Assembly: GCA_024279255.1 (NCBI GenBank)
Contig: JAJRRT010000038.1
Span: forward strand, 1 to 40,514
Direction of reading: 5' to 3'
Length of the DNA stretch: 40,514 nucleotides
DNA from: Deltaproteobacteria bacterium
GTDB lineage: Bacteria; Desulfobacterota; Desulfuromonadia; Desulfuromonadales; Geopsychrobacteraceae
Shown here: piece after piece, positions 8,275-17,346 of the stretch
Layout: every line of letters begins with the position of its first letter
Numbering within the stretch: the first letter of the stretch is position 1
Notes under the pieces: generated by a model
The model's database searches: none
The model's input: the letters and a program-made list of their open reading frames with translations, nothing else
Told to the model about the DNA's origin: nothing
Translations under genes and position numbers: made by a program

Positions 8275-8308
8275 GGCCACCCTGCATGGATAAGCGGGTG
8301 GCCTTTTT
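8275..8308 (-). terminator. Terminator below the DUF547 gene
   Basis: GGCCACCC at 8275-8282 and GGGTGGCC at 8296-8303 form an 8-bp stem. T tracts lie on both sides (TTTTT on +, TTTCTT on -), so it can act in either direction; here it ends the DUF547 transcript before the YciH gene. Confidence 0.75.
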
Positions 8309-8329
8309 GACATTAGCTGATGACAGGGG

Positions 8330-9133
8330 CTATGGGGTAGCGTTATTGAGTTTCCAGTTGTAGTCTAAAAAGTTGAGTTCGACCAAGCCGCTTTTTATTT
8401 TTTGCTGATCTGTTTGAGAAGCTGCAAGGATGTCAGCATAGTCTCCCAAAAAAGATAGTAGCGATTTATGGCCACGAAAACCGCTGGCAAAGTCGTCGCC
8501 ATACCAGTCAAAAATCTTCGAAACCTCAAGGGCTTTATTCCGGGGGTTATATCTGTTGCGGCTTTTGTCAGACAGAAAACGGCGCAGGCTGTCTTCGAGT
8601 TGCTGCTCGAGTTGACTGCCAGTAAAGGCTTCATTGCGAATCCCGGGGCAGCCGATTGAGGCACAGACTACGGCAGAATGGATGCGCGGGTCGTCATAAG
8701 CTCCGGGAACGCGGATGATCTCGTGCTCAATGTGATCGAGGCTGCGTTTTTTGCCAAAAAGAGGGAAAAGCTCCTTACTCCATGGTGACGAAAAGATCGA
8801 CCCAAGATCTTTGATTGAGGTGATATCTGGATAGTCACTCAAGATAAACTTGATGGTGAAGGCATTGTAGGCGTTGATCAGAAAGGCCAGGCGCACAGAT
8901 TTGTCCCAACTGTTGAATTCGAGTTGGCCAACTGCAGCTACCTCATCAAGATAGTCATCGAGTAGCGCACTGTCCTGCTGGAATCCGGCATAATTAACCT
9001 TGGAGGCGACTCCTTGGTCATCCCATTTCACGTGTTTGTTTAAGAGTTTGTCAAAAACGCTGTGCTGGTCATCAAAGGCCAGTGCGCTGGTTGCTGTCAG
9101 CAAGATCAGCAGAATGCTCAGTAGCAGTTTCAT
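8330..9133 (-). CDS. Exported DUF547 protein
   Basis: A 267-residue protein with a clean signal peptide (MKLLLS...TSALA, cleavage near residue 19) followed by a DUF547 domain. The family signature HSAVVCASIGCPGIR (about 153-167) supplies conserved His and Cys residues; the family has a papain-like/transglutaminase-like core by structural prediction, but no proven reaction. The ATG at 9131-9133 has a strong GGAGGG just upstream and puts the signal peptide at the N-terminus. Its first 62 bases overlap the 3' end of the upstream TMEM64-flavoprotein gene, so the two are translationally linked and probably work in the same process at the cell envelope. Confidence 0.9.
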   Translation of the reverse strand: MKLLLSILLILLTATSALAFDDQHSVFDKLLNKHVKWDDQGVASKVNYAGFQQDSALLDDYLDEVAAVGQLEFNSWDKSVRLAFLINAYNAFTIKFILSDYPDITSIKDLGSIFSSPWSKELFPLFGKKRSLDHIEHEIIRVPGAYDDPRIHSAVVCASIGCPGIRNEAFTGSQLEQQLEDSLRRFLSDKSRNRYNPRNKALEVSKIFDWYGDDFASGFRGHKSLLSFLGDYADILAASQTDQQKIKSGLVELNFLDYNWKLNNATP

Positions 9134-11288
9134 CAGGCCCTCCTTTCTCACCTCGTTGCCAACGGAGATAGCGTTCGACCCAGACCAGCAGGTTTTCAGG
9201 GATATGGTTTTTTTTCCATTGCCCGGCAGCCATCTTGTTCATTTCAGAGAGTGTTGGGTAGCTGTGGATGGTGCCAAGAATTTTGTTGAGGCCCAGATTG
9301 TACTTCATTGCCAGGACAAATTCAGAGAGCAGATCACCGGCGTGAGACCCGACAATTGTCACGCCAAGAATTTTATCCTTGCCCGGCTTGGTCAGGACCT
9401 TAACCCAGCCATGATCTTCACTGTCGGCAATTGCGCGGTCGAGATCATCCAGGCCGTAGCGGGTCACCTCGTAGGGGATCTTCTGCTTTTGCGCTTCGGT
9501 TTCACTCAGGCCGACCCGTGCGACTTCAGCGTCAGTGAAGGTGCACCATGGTACCACGCGATAGTCGACCTTGAAGCTTTTAAGCGCCCCGAACAGCGCG
9601 TTAACAACGGCGTACCAGGCTTGATGGCCTGCAGTATGAGTGAATTGATAGGGACCGGTGACATCTCCGGCACAGAGGATGTTGGGGTAATTGGTGCGTA
9701 AAAAGGGATCGGCTGTGATAGTCCCCTGCGGATTGAGCTCGATGCCGAGTTCCTGCAGGCCAAAGCCTTCAACATTGGCGCGCCGACCGACAGCGATTAG
9801 AATGCGGTCAAACTCAATTTCGACCTGTTCACCTGCGTGTTCACAGAGCAGAAAGTTCTTGCCATCGCGGACAATGACTTCTTGCGCAGCATGTCCCGTT
9901 AGTACGTTGACTCCCTCGGCCTCAAATTTCGCGCGGATATAATCGCCGACTTCCGGGTCTTCACGGCCGACTATCCGTTCACCCATTTCAACCTGGGTGA
10001 CCTGGCTGCCGAGGCGGGCAAAAGCCTGGGTCATCTCGCTACCGATTGGTCCACCACCCAGCACGATAAATTTTTCAGGGAGCTCACGTAACTGCCAGAT
10101 GTTGTCAGATGTCAGGTACTCGACCTGCGCCAGCCCTTTGATCGGTGGGATAAATGGATGTGCACCGGTCGAGACAATGATATTGCGGGTGGTCAGGGTG
10201 CGACCATTGACCTCGATTCTCCAGGGGTCTTTAATCATCGCTGTGCCCTGAATGACCTCTACCCCGAGGCTTTTAAAGCGTTCTGCAGAATCGTGCGGCT
10301 CGATTTTAGCGATCACTCGCTGTACGCGTTCCATCACATCTGCAAAATCAAATTTAACCTTGGTGCTTTTGAAGCCGAACTCAGTCGCTCGTTTGGCGTA
10401 GGAGAGCATTTTGGCACTGCGGATCAGCGCCTTGCTCGGTACGCAGCCGGTGTTAAGGCAGTCGCCACCCATCTTCTCTTTTTCAATCAGCGCGACTTTG
10501 GCCTTGACCGCACTACCGATGAGTGAAGATACCAGCCCGGCGCTACCACCACCGAGAACCACCAGATTGTAATCGAACCTTTTAGGGCGGTCATAGTTCG
10601 CATAGACCTTGCGTGCCTTAATGAGGTTGATAATTTTTTTTGCCAGTAGAGGGAAAATACCGAGCATGGCAAAGCTGAGGATCATTGGCAATGAGAGGAT
10701 GCCTGCGGCCGATTCGAGTTGTCCGATCTGGGTGCCGGCATTGATATAAACAAAGGTTCCCGGTAACATGCCGACCTGACTTACGATATAGAAAAGTCCA
10801 GCCTTTAACGGGGTCAGACCCATCGCCAGGTTGATAACAAAGAAGGGGAAAATAGGGACCAGTCTTAGTGAGAAAAGGTAGAATGCCCCTTCTTTTTCAA
10901 CGCCCTGATTGATGGATGAGAGTTTGTCGCCGAAGCGTGCCTGGACCCAGTCACGCAACAAAAAACGCGAAACCAGAAAAGCGAGGGTTGCACCGATGCT
11001 ACTCGCAAAGCTAACGACCAGCAAAGCGGTCCAGAGACCAAAGAAAGCACCACCAGCCAGAGTCATGACAGTAGCGCCAGGCAGTGAAAGGGCGGTCACC
11101 AGAATATAGATGAGCGCATAGGCACCCAACATGGTGAAGCGATTCTGCTGATAGAGGCTGTCAAATGTCGCTTGTTGTTGCTTGAGGTAGTCGAGAGTCA
11201 GGTATTGACCAAGATCGAAGATGAAAAATGCTGCCACTGCGCCAGCGATGGCGAGCAACAGCAATGTCTTGGGTTTGAGAAATTTCAT
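9072..11288 (-). CDS. Fusion of TVP38/TMEM64 membrane domain with a mercuric/dihydrolipoamide-reductase-like flavoprotein
   Basis: A 738-residue two-part protein. Residues about 1-235 are a TVP38/TMEM64 (SNARE-associated/DedA-like) membrane domain with several hydrophobic segments, including the family-like FxVNLAMGLTP and LPGTFxYxNAG regions. Residues about 255-715 are a class I pyridine nucleotide-disulfide oxidoreductase: FAD loop VVLGGGSAGL, redox pair in GGDCLNTGCVPSK, second nucleotide loop VLGGGPIG, FAD motif AGDVTG, and the active-site HSYPTLSE. All parts for disulfide chemistry are present. No mercury-binding HMA domain or terminal Cys pair is seen, so mercury reduction is unlikely. 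ATG at 11286-11288 follows AAGGAGG. Such fusions are known in several bacteria, without a settled substrate. The DUF547 gene overlaps its end. Confidence 0.92.
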   Translation of the reverse strand: MKFLKPKTLLLLAIAGAVAAFFIFDLGQYLTLDYLKQQQATFDSLYQQNRFTMLGAYALIYILVTALSLPGATVMTLAGGAFFGLWTALLVVSFASSIGATLAFLVSRFLLRDWVQARFGDKLSSINQGVEKEGAFYLFSLRLVPIFPFFVINLAMGLTPLKAGLFYIVSQVGMLPGTFVYINAGTQIGQLESAAGILSLPMILSFAMLGIFPLLAKKIINLIKARKVYANYDRPKRFDYNLVVLGGGSAGLVSSLIGSAVKAKVALIEKEKMGGDCLNTGCVPSKALIRSAKMLSYAKRATEFGFKSTKVKFDFADVMERVQRVIAKIEPHDSAERFKSLGVEVIQGTAMIKDPWRIEVNGRTLTTRNIIVSTGAHPFIPPIKGLAQVEYLTSDNIWQLRELPEKFIVLGGGPIGSEMTQAFARLGSQVTQVEMGERIVGREDPEVGDYIRAKFEAEGVNVLTGHAAQEVIVRDGKNFLLCEHAGEQVEIEFDRILIAVGRRANVEGFGLQELGIELNPQGTITADPFLRTNYPNILCAGDVTGPYQFTHTAGHQAWYAVVNALFGALKSFKVDYRVVPWCTFTDAEVARVGLSETEAQKQKIPYEVTRYGLDDLDRAIADSEDHGWVKVLTKPGKDKILGVTIVGSHAGDLLSEFVLAMKYNLGLNKILGTIHSYPTLSEMNKMAAGQWKKNHIPENLLVWVERYLRWQRGEKGGPDETATEHSADLADSNQRTGL

Positions 11289-11490
11289 TGGGGCCTCCTT
11301 GGCGGGCAATTTGCCCATGTTGTCAGTCGACAGGAGGAACCCCAAAACTAAGCCCGCGTGACCGGGTAGGTGTTAGCCTGTCTAAATTATGACTAAATAG
11401 GTGGTCTATTGCAAGAGGAAAAGAATTTATTTTGTACAATGGGAAAATTCTAGCATAAAAATAGGCAAGTGCGAGTATGAGGCCGATGCC

Positions 11491-12099
11491 TCAAAGAGTG
11501 GGATCAACTCCGAGATCGAACAGGGCACCGCGAGTTTGTCCGTAACCCAGGTGGTGGATCGCTTGCCAGCCACAAGCACGGGCACCTTCGACATTTTCAA
11601 GACGGTCATCGATAAAGACGACCTCTTCGGGGGGGAAGCCGAAGCGTTCTTCTGCGGTTTTGTAGATGGTTGCGACCGGCTTCATATGGCCGACCTCGAA
11701 GGAGGCAAAGGCATCTTTACAGAAATCGGTCAGGGCAAAACGTTCTTGCAGGTAATCCCAGTGAATTTTGCCGGTATTGGAGATGATATAGACTCCGATC
11801 TGAGCATGAAGCTGACGTGCCATACTCAGCATCTGTGGTATCGGGGTGAAAATTCCGCACCAGGCATTTTTAAGTTCGATTTCGTTGAGTGGCGCGCTGA
11901 GCAGGGCATTGATGCCATGTAGAAACTCTTCGGTTGAGATTTGTCCGTGTTCGTATTCAACAATCCTGACTCGGTCAGCAAAGTCCTCAACGTCACGGAT
12001 CAAGGCTCCACGCTTGCGCAGCATGGGTAAAAGTTGACTATAAGAAAAATCAACCAGTACCTTACCAAGATCAAAGACAACATGCTTGATTTGCGACAT
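11491..12099 (-). CDS. HAD-family hydrolase (YihX-like)
   Basis: A 202-residue HAD phosphatase-type protein. Motif I is FDLGKVLVDF (Asp10 nucleophile; the residue two on is Gly, as in the FDLGNV motif of YihX-type enzymes), motif II is the SNT of YIISNTG, motif III is the Lys in HMKP, and motif IV is FIDDRLENVEGA. The cap is helical (residues about 18-90). YihX members dephosphorylate sugar phosphates, but the substrate here cannot be read. The ATG at 12097-12099 gives a natural N-terminus. It stands 200 bases upstream of the TMEM64 fusion and 48 bases downstream of DUF1015, all on the same strand. Confidence 0.9.
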   Translation of the reverse strand: MSQIKHVVFDLGKVLVDFSYSQLLPMLRKRGALIRDVEDFADRVRIVEYEHGQISTEEFLHGINALLSAPLNEIELKNAWCGIFTPIPQMLSMARQLHAQIGVYIISNTGKIHWDYLQERFALTDFCKDAFASFEVGHMKPVATIYKTAEERFGFPPEEVVFIDDRLENVEGARACGWQAIHHLGYGQTRGALFDLGVDPTL

Positions 12100-12147
12100 T
12101 ATTGGTCCTGTTCCGTAAGCATATTAATTCTTCGGACTTATAAAGGA

Positions 12148-13479
12148 TTATCGAATAGCTCGACATTCCAGGTAGAAACGTTTTTCGTCGGCCTCGCCCA
12201 TCGAGAAAGTTTTACGGGGCAGGGCGCCGTCGATGATGATGGTGCGGAAAAAATTATTCTTCGAGATGGCTGGCAGATAGAAGCCTGCATTGTTAGCTTG
12301 ATGACCGAGGCTGCTGACAGCCTCTGCGCCGTGGATATAATCGATGCGCGCCGCTGGGTGCTCGGTCAGGTAGTCGTCCAAAAAGGTCTGCAAGCTGGCA
12401 ACATCCAGGGTCAATTGTGGGTTTTCTAACTGACAATAGCCGTAGTGCCCGGCGAGGACCACACTGAAGCCCTGTCCTTCATGCGGTGCTGCGGCCAGTG
12501 TTTGTGCTTCTGCCAAGGTTGAGCAGGGGGTGTAGACGAACTGTTCGCCACGCGCGTTGAACCAAAGCTCCATCTCCTGTAACAGCTGCGCCGGGTCTAT
12601 ATTGAAGAGCACCCGATGGATCGCTTCAAATTCAAGCCCGGCATCATGCAGATTGACAAGTTCAACCAATGCATAACGTGCCGGATGTTCCAAAATAGCT
12701 ACTTTGTCGTCGGCTTCCAGCTTTAATTTCTCCCAGATGGCTTTGGCCGTAGCAAAACTATGGTTCCCGTCACCCATGGCGTAAAGCATGACCTCGCCAT
12801 CAACCTGATAGCGATCACGGTAGTTCTGTGGATCGGCGAGTTTGTTCAACGAACTGGTGATCTGTTCGATCTGTTGTGACTGGTTAATCCGGTACCCTTT
12901 GATATGTCCGCCTCCCGCCAGCAACTCGAAATCGTAGAGCGGCTCGGGGTTGTTGTCGAACAGTGGTTCGATGACGGTGCGTTGCGGATCGTCGATCAAG
13001 ACCATAATGTGCGGCAGTTCGATCGGTGCATTTTCGCGGACCTTGATACGTGGCGGTAGTCGGTCGAGGATTGTCCCTTCGGTGGCACGGATCAGTGACG
13101 TTGCGCCCTTGTTATAGTCATACTGTTCAAGGTCGAGAGCTACCATCAGCCCTTTGCGCGACTCAACTTCGCAGGTTTTACGATCGATCAGCACGAAACC
13201 GTTCGGCTGTTCAATCAGACTACCATCGGCCAGATATCTCTCCATGGCTTGATTGATGGCAGCGATACGGGCATTACCGTCGGAATCTTCAAGATAGACT
13301 TCGGGAAAGATCAAATTGAGGGTGGAGAGCTTGTCGGCTGTCTCAGACGCTAGGGTTTTCCAGTAGTCTTCGTCCGAAGTGTATTGATCGCAGGCGATTA
13401 CTGACCAGTTGCGCATGTCTGTTCCGATTTTTGGCAACAGGATTCTTGGGACTTGAAGGCCGAGGGCTGGAAAGTTCAT
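12148..13479 (-). CDS. DUF1015-family protein
   Basis: A 443-residue cytoplasmic protein matching the DUF1015 family over its full length: the opening LPKIGTDMRNWSVIACDQYTS, the central AMGDGNHSFATAKA and the late DYIHG-type segment are family features as I recall them. Homologues often sit near serine or D-3-phosphoglycerate metabolism, but no reaction is proven. The ATG at 13477-13479 is followed directly by a credible N-terminus. It precedes the HAD gene by 48 bases, so the pair is probably one transcript. A perfect hairpin at 13576-13621 separates it from the uracil transport gene. Confidence 0.85.
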   Translation of the reverse strand: MNFPALGLQVPRILLPKIGTDMRNWSVIACDQYTSDEDYWKTLASETADKLSTLNLIFPEVYLEDSDGNARIAAINQAMERYLADGSLIEQPNGFVLIDRKTCEVESRKGLMVALDLEQYDYNKGATSLIRATEGTILDRLPPRIKVRENAPIELPHIMVLIDDPQRTVIEPLFDNNPEPLYDFELLAGGGHIKGYRINQSQQIEQITSSLNKLADPQNYRDRYQVDGEVMLYAMGDGNHSFATAKAIWEKLKLEADDKVAILEHPARYALVELVNLHDAGLEFEAIHRVLFNIDPAQLLQEMELWFNARGEQFVYTPCSTLAEAQTLAAAPHEGQGFSVVLAGHYGYCQLENPQLTLDVASLQTFLDDYLTEHPAARIDYIHGAEAVSSLGHQANNAGFYLPAISKNNFFRTIIIDGALPRKTFSMGEADEKRFYLECRAIR

Positions 13480-13575
13480 TGTCTTTTGATCCTTTTTGGT
13501 GTGTGAGTCAGCAAAACAGGCTCATTTTTATCATGTTTTTTCTTGTTTGAGAACTGTTCGTCGTGAAAATAACCT

Positions 13576-13621
13576 GCAACGAAACAAGGGGACCGTCTGT
13601 CCGGTCCCCTTGTTTCGTTGC
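13576..13621 (-). terminator. Perfect 20-bp hairpin after uraA
   Basis: Positions 13576-13595 and 13602-13621 are exact reverse complements with a 6-base loop. The core is AAGGGGACC/GGTCCCCTT. It lies 18 bases past the uraA stop and before the DUF1015 start. The classic T run is missing; the T-rich segment is inside the stem (CTTGTTTCGTT), so termination is likely but the shape is unusual. Confidence 0.65.
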
Positions 13622-13638
13622 ATTACTTCTTTTGTAAC

Positions 13639-14958
13639 TTAGTCCTGCTGTCGACCTGGCAGCACCAGATTCAAGAGCACACCAACCACGCCAGCCAGGC
13701 CAATCCCGCCCAGTTTGACCACCGTCAGATCGAAGTTCATCCCGCCGATGCCGAAAACCAGAATTACCGCAACGATTGTCAGGTTCCGTGGTTGCATCAG
13801 GTCAGTACCAGCCCTTACCAGGGTATTGATGCCGATCACTGCAATGGCGCCGAACAGCAGCACCATGATGCCACCCATGACCGGAACCGGGATGCTGCCG
13901 AGGAAGCCGCCCAGTTTACCGATAAAGGCCAGCATGATTGCGGTCAGCGCAGCCCAGGTCATGATTGCCGGATTGAAAGAGCGGGTCAGGGCGACCGCGC
14001 CGGAAACTTCCGAGTAGGTCGTGTTGGGTGGCCCGCCGAGCAGCGCGGCAAAGCTAGTGGCGATGCCATCGCCGAGCAGGGTCTTATGGATGCCCGGGTC
14101 TTTGACATAGTCTTTACCAGAAATGCCGCCTATCGCCAGGACATCACCGAAGTGTTCGATCGCCGGTGCAATGGCTACCGGGACAATAAAGAGGATTGCT
14201 TCCAGATTCCAGCTCGGCAGGGTAAAGCTGGGCATTGCCAGCCAGGGGGCATCGACTACCGATTGTAGCGAAATCAATGTCGGGGCTGTCCAGTTCTTCA
14301 GGGTACCTGGGTCAAAGCTGGCCTGGACAGAGCTTGAGATCCCTGAAATGTCGAGAAAGAATGAACAGAGGTAGCCCGCGACGATACCACTGAGTATGGG
14401 TACCAGTTTAAACATTCCTTTGCCGAGCAAAGAGACAAGGACTGTTGTTGCGAGGGCAACACCGGCAATGATGAAAGCAGTGGTTTCTGGAACCAGCCAC
14501 GCTGAACCGTCGCCGGTACGGCCTGAGGCCATATGAACAGCAACCGGGGCCAGCACCAGACCGATGACCATGATGACCGGGCCGGTGACGATCGGTGGAA
14601 GAATTCTATGCAATACTTCTGATCCGAAAATTCTGATCGCGATACTCATGATAGCGTAGAGAAGACCTGCCGCCAATAGACCGCACATGGTGCCGGGGAT
14701 CCCCCACTGCTGTACGCCGTAGATGATCGGGGCGATAAAGGCAAAGCTTGAGGCCAAAAAGACTGGCACTTTGCCCCGCGTAATGACTTGAAAGATCAGG
14801 GTGCCTGCTCCGGCGGTAAATAAAGCGACGTTGGCATTCAGTCCGGTCAACAGCGGGACCAGGACCAACGCACCGAAAGCAACGAAAAGCATCTGGGCGC
14901 CCAGCAGGCAGTCCTTTACGCGGAAGACGTAGTCGGTTAATGGTTTCTCTTGACTCAT
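13639..14958 (-). CDS. uraA: Uracil permease (NCS2 family)
   Basis: A 439-residue inner-membrane protein with about 14 hydrophobic segments, of the nucleobase/ascorbate transporter family. The opening VLVPLLTGLNANVALFTAG, the AIAPAIEHFGDVLAIG segment with the conserved Glu/His-Phe-Gly, and the GGPPNTTYSEVSGAVALTRS segment are typical of UraA/PyrP uracil-proton symporters. The ATG at 14956-14958 follows GAGGT at a workable distance. It lies 80 bases downstream of upp on the same strand, so uptake and phosphoribosylation of uracil form one salvage unit. A perfect hairpin follows the stop. Confidence 0.95.
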   Translation of the reverse strand: MSQEKPLTDYVFRVKDCLLGAQMLFVAFGALVLVPLLTGLNANVALFTAGAGTLIFQVITRGKVPVFLASSFAFIAPIIYGVQQWGIPGTMCGLLAAGLLYAIMSIAIRIFGSEVLHRILPPIVTGPVIMVIGLVLAPVAVHMASGRTGDGSAWLVPETTAFIIAGVALATTVLVSLLGKGMFKLVPILSGIVAGYLCSFFLDISGISSSVQASFDPGTLKNWTAPTLISLQSVVDAPWLAMPSFTLPSWNLEAILFIVPVAIAPAIEHFGDVLAIGGISGKDYVKDPGIHKTLLGDGIATSFAALLGGPPNTTYSEVSGAVALTRSFNPAIMTWAALTAIMLAFIGKLGGFLGSIPVPVMGGIMVLLFGAIAVIGINTLVRAGTDLMQPRNLTIVAVILVFGIGGMNFDLTVVKLGGIGLAGVVGVLLNLVLPGRQQD

Positions 14959-15038
14959 GGATGTGACCTCATTTGGAGAGAATATGGCAGATAAATAGAA
15001 AGAGCCGGTGACGATGGTTGCCGTTCCGGCGTGACAAT

Positions 15039-15665
15039 TTATTTGGTGCCGAAGATCTTGTCTCCAGCATCGCCCAGACCGGGGAGGATATAACCATTCT
15101 CATTGAGCCGCTCATCGATCGAAGCGACATAGATGTCGACGTCGGGGTGGGCTTTTGTGACCCGCTCGAGTCCCTCGGGGACAGCCACGAGGAAGAGACC
15201 TCGGATGCTGGTGCAACCATGATTCTTGAGCATGCCGATACAGGCGTCAAGCGATCCACCGGTCGCCAGCATCGGGTCGAGGATCAGTGCGGTGCGATTT
15301 TCCATGTCACCAGCCATCTTCTCAAAATAGGTGACCGGCTCGAGGGTTTCTTCATTGCGGTAGAGACCGACAACGCTGACCTTGGCACTGGGGATCAGGT
15401 CGAGAACTCCATCCATCATACCGAGTCCGGCACGCAGGATCGGTACTACGGTGATTTTTTTACCTTTGATCCGGTCAACTTCCACCGGTCCGTTCCAGGA
15501 TTCGATGACCTCTTTTTCAGTCTCAAGGTCCTGGGTCGCTTCATAGGTCAGCAGGCGCGCAACTTCAGATGCGAGCTCACGAAAATGCTTGGTACTGATA
15601 TTTGCCCGCCGCATCAGTCCCAATTTGTGCTTGACCAGCGGATGGTTGATCTCGAAAACGGCCAT
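15039..15665 (-). CDS. upp: Uracil phosphoribosyltransferase
   Basis: A 208-residue enzyme that converts uracil and PRPP to UMP. The PRPP loop [13 protein letters not shown] (about 126-138), the early [12 protein letters not shown], and the C-terminal [13 protein letters not shown], which forms the uracil site, are all canonical, and the length is exactly that of the family. The ATG at 15663-15665 follows CAGGGAGA; an upstream in-frame start would add 14 atypical residues. It is transcribed ahead of uraA. No attenuator or PyrR-like site was evident in the 215 bases upstream. Confidence 0.97.
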   Translation of the reverse strand: MAVFEINHPLVKHKLGLMRRANISTKHFRELASEVARLLTYEATQDLETEKEVIESWNGPVEVDRIKGKKITVVPILRAGLGMMDGVLDLIPSAKVSVVGLYRNEETLEPVTYFEKMAGDMENRTALILDPMLATGGSLDACIGMLKNHGCTSIRGLFLVAVPEGLERVTKAHPDVDIYVASIDERLNENGYILPGLGDAGDKIFGTK

Positions 15666-15881
15666 TGTCTTCTCCCTGAATATTTTTTTGGTAAGATTCA
15701 ACAGCACCTTAGTCGTTCAAACAGTTGGCGGTCAAGATCGATATTATACTGCGTCGTGAAATAGCTGAGATTTGATGTGGTCAAATGTTCAAATGGCTAG
15801 ATTGGTTACTCTTACATCTGTGCGTCAAGTCAGGTATGCTCCTGTGGTTTCAGGATTGATAGGGCAAAGGTTGTTTGAGGC

Positions 15882-16181
15882 ATGATATCTGCTAGTAAAA
15901 ATAATGGGTTGTCAGGGAAGATTTTGTTTAAATATTTTTTTATGCTGTTGTTACTCATGGTTGTTGGCTGTGTCTCGCCCCTTGAACGGGAGGTGAGACT
16001 GTCTCCTGAGGGACCGCACGACCAGGCTGCTGATCGGGCAGCCTGTCTTGATTATGCTAAACTCTATGGCGTAATTAATCTGGGTCCGATGATGGGTGAA
16101 GCCGCGCAGAATCAGCCCGATCGCCAGCGTCGTAATCGACTTTTTGTAATCTGCATGGAGGAGAAGGGCTATCGTTTTTAG
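15882..16181 (+). CDS. Small lipoprotein with GVIN...KGY domain
   Basis: A 99-residue protein of unknown function with a lipobox (LMVVGC, Cys about 30), so probably membrane-anchored. The mature part has two later cysteines and the pattern D-x2-AC-x2-YAKLYGVINLGPMM...R-x2-LFVICMEEKGY. The next gene carries the same pattern after its own lipoprotein signal, so the two are tandem paralogues. The ATG at 15882 has only a poorly spaced AAAGG upstream; an in-frame Met 20 codons on would leave a shorter but still plausible signal peptide. Confidence 0.65.
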   Translation: MISASKNNGLSGKILFKYFFMLLLLMVVGCVSPLEREVRLSPEGPHDQAADRAACLDYAKLYGVINLGPMMGEAAQNQPDRQRRNRLFVICMEEKGYRF

Positions 16182-16212
16182 CTGCTTCGTGAGGGACTAG
16201 GAGAATTTCAAT

Positions 16213-17178
16213 ATGAAATCCGTTATTTATTTGTTGCTTGGAGTGCTTATTCTTGTTGGCTGTGCCAAGCCACCTGAGCAGGTTTATAACCATCCGAAGA
16301 CGGGTCAAAAATACCTTATTGCGCATGTCGATGAATGCGGTGAGATCGCTGACAAGTTCGGCGTTATCAACATGAGTCCTGTGCATCAGTATCCAATGCT
16401 CGATATGAAAGATTGCTTTCAGCGTGAAAAGGTTTTTGCATATTGCATGAGAAAAAAGGGATACGAGCAGGGCGATTCGATCGCAATTATCATCGATGAG
16501 AACAATACCTCTATCAATCTTTCCGACTCCCTTCTGGCGGTTGGAGAAACCTCGCAGGTGACGATCTCCTTCAGTAGTGCGGTAGGAGGCTTGGAAAACA
16601 GTGACCTGACCGTTGAAAACGGCAGTTTGACAGGGATCAGCACGTCCGATGGCGGCGTGACCTGGACGGCACTATTCACCCCGGCTCCTGGAGTCGAAGA
16701 TCCCAATAACGTCATCAGTTTGAATAATGCCGGGGTCATCGACTCTGTCAGTAACTTAGGTACCGGTATCACTGTTTCCAGCAACTATGCCATCGACACC
16801 CTCCGTCCGACGGTCGCAATCAGAATTATCGAGACCGCTTTGGGTGATGGGATCGGCAACTATGGTGGCGGCAACGCCAATAAATCACTGGTCACCTTCA
16901 CCTTCAGTGAGGCTCCGCTCAATTTTGTTAAGAACGATATCTCCGTCGTCAACGGCATGCTTGGCAAGCTGGTGAAGGACGACCCGACCCATTACCATGC
17001 TATCTTTACCGCTGCCAACAATTTTGCTGGAAAAGGTTCTGTGACGGTTGATGAAACCAAATTTACCGATGTGGCGAGTAACGATAATCCTGCCGCAACG
17101 CCCGCTTTCGTTGCTATCGACACCCTGCGCTCGACGATCACCGCCTCCCTGGATAGTGCTGACAACCATCTGCGTTGA
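16213..17178 (+). CDS. Lipoprotein with GVIN...KGY domain fused to two Ig-like repeats
   Basis: A 321-residue protein with a short lipoprotein signal (lipobox LVGC, Cys17). Residues about 18-85 repeat the domain of the preceding gene (KFGVINMSP, FAYCMRKKGY). From about 90 it changes to two bacterial Ig-like repeats of roughly 105 residues, each beginning near a GD/SL-rich strand and ending in AIDTLRP or AIDTLRS. Such repeats are usual in long surface adhesins, where they run on for many copies; here the chain stops just after the second AIDTLRS, which suggests a truncated donor. The ATG follows AGGAGAA. A strong terminator lies 95 bases downstream. Function unknown; envelope location inferred. 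Confidence 0.7.
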   Translation: MKSVIYLLLGVLILVGCAKPPEQVYNHPKTGQKYLIAHVDECGEIADKFGVINMSPVHQYPMLDMKDCFQREKVFAYCMRKKGYEQGDSIAIIIDENNTSINLSDSLLAVGETSQVTISFSSAVGGLENSDLTVENGSLTGISTSDGGVTWTALFTPAPGVEDPNNVISLNNAGVIDSVSNLGTGITVSSNYAIDTLRPTVAIRIIETALGDGIGNYGGGNANKSLVTFTFSEAPLNFVKNDISVVNGMLGKLVKDDPTHYHAIFTAANNFAGKGSVTVDETKFTDVASNDNPAATPAFVAIDTLRSTITASLDSADNHLR

Positions 17179-17273
17179 GCTGCGGGGAAGGGATGAGCCG
17201 TTTTGTTCTGCTCTGCAAATTTAGTCAGCAGATTTAAATAGGGTGTTCAGTCTCCAGCAGACTTAAGTTATAC

Positions 17274-17315
17274 TAGTCGGCCCAACAGATTCTGTTGGGC
17301 CGACTATTTATTGTT
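17274..17315 (+). terminator. 16-bp perfect hairpin between the Ig-lipoprotein gene and prfC
   Basis: Positions 17274-17289 and 17291-17306 are exact reverse complements (core GGCCCAACAGA/TCTGTTGGGCC), followed by TTTATTGTTATTT. It ends the lipoprotein transcript. It also stands only about 25 bases ahead of the prfC ribosome site, so it could instead be a 5' leader hairpin of prfC. Confidence 0.8.
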
Positions 17316-17346
17316 ATTTCGCAATTTACAGAGAAGGACCAGTCCC

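Noticed and set aside
9072-11288. Calling the TMEM64 fusion a mercuric reductase
   Set aside because: The flavoenzyme core is similar, but there is no HMA domain, no terminal vicinal Cys pair and no mer genes nearby.
13618-14268. 216-codon plus-strand frame opposite uraA
   Set aside because: Gln/His/Asp-rich product typical of the complement of a membrane-protein gene.
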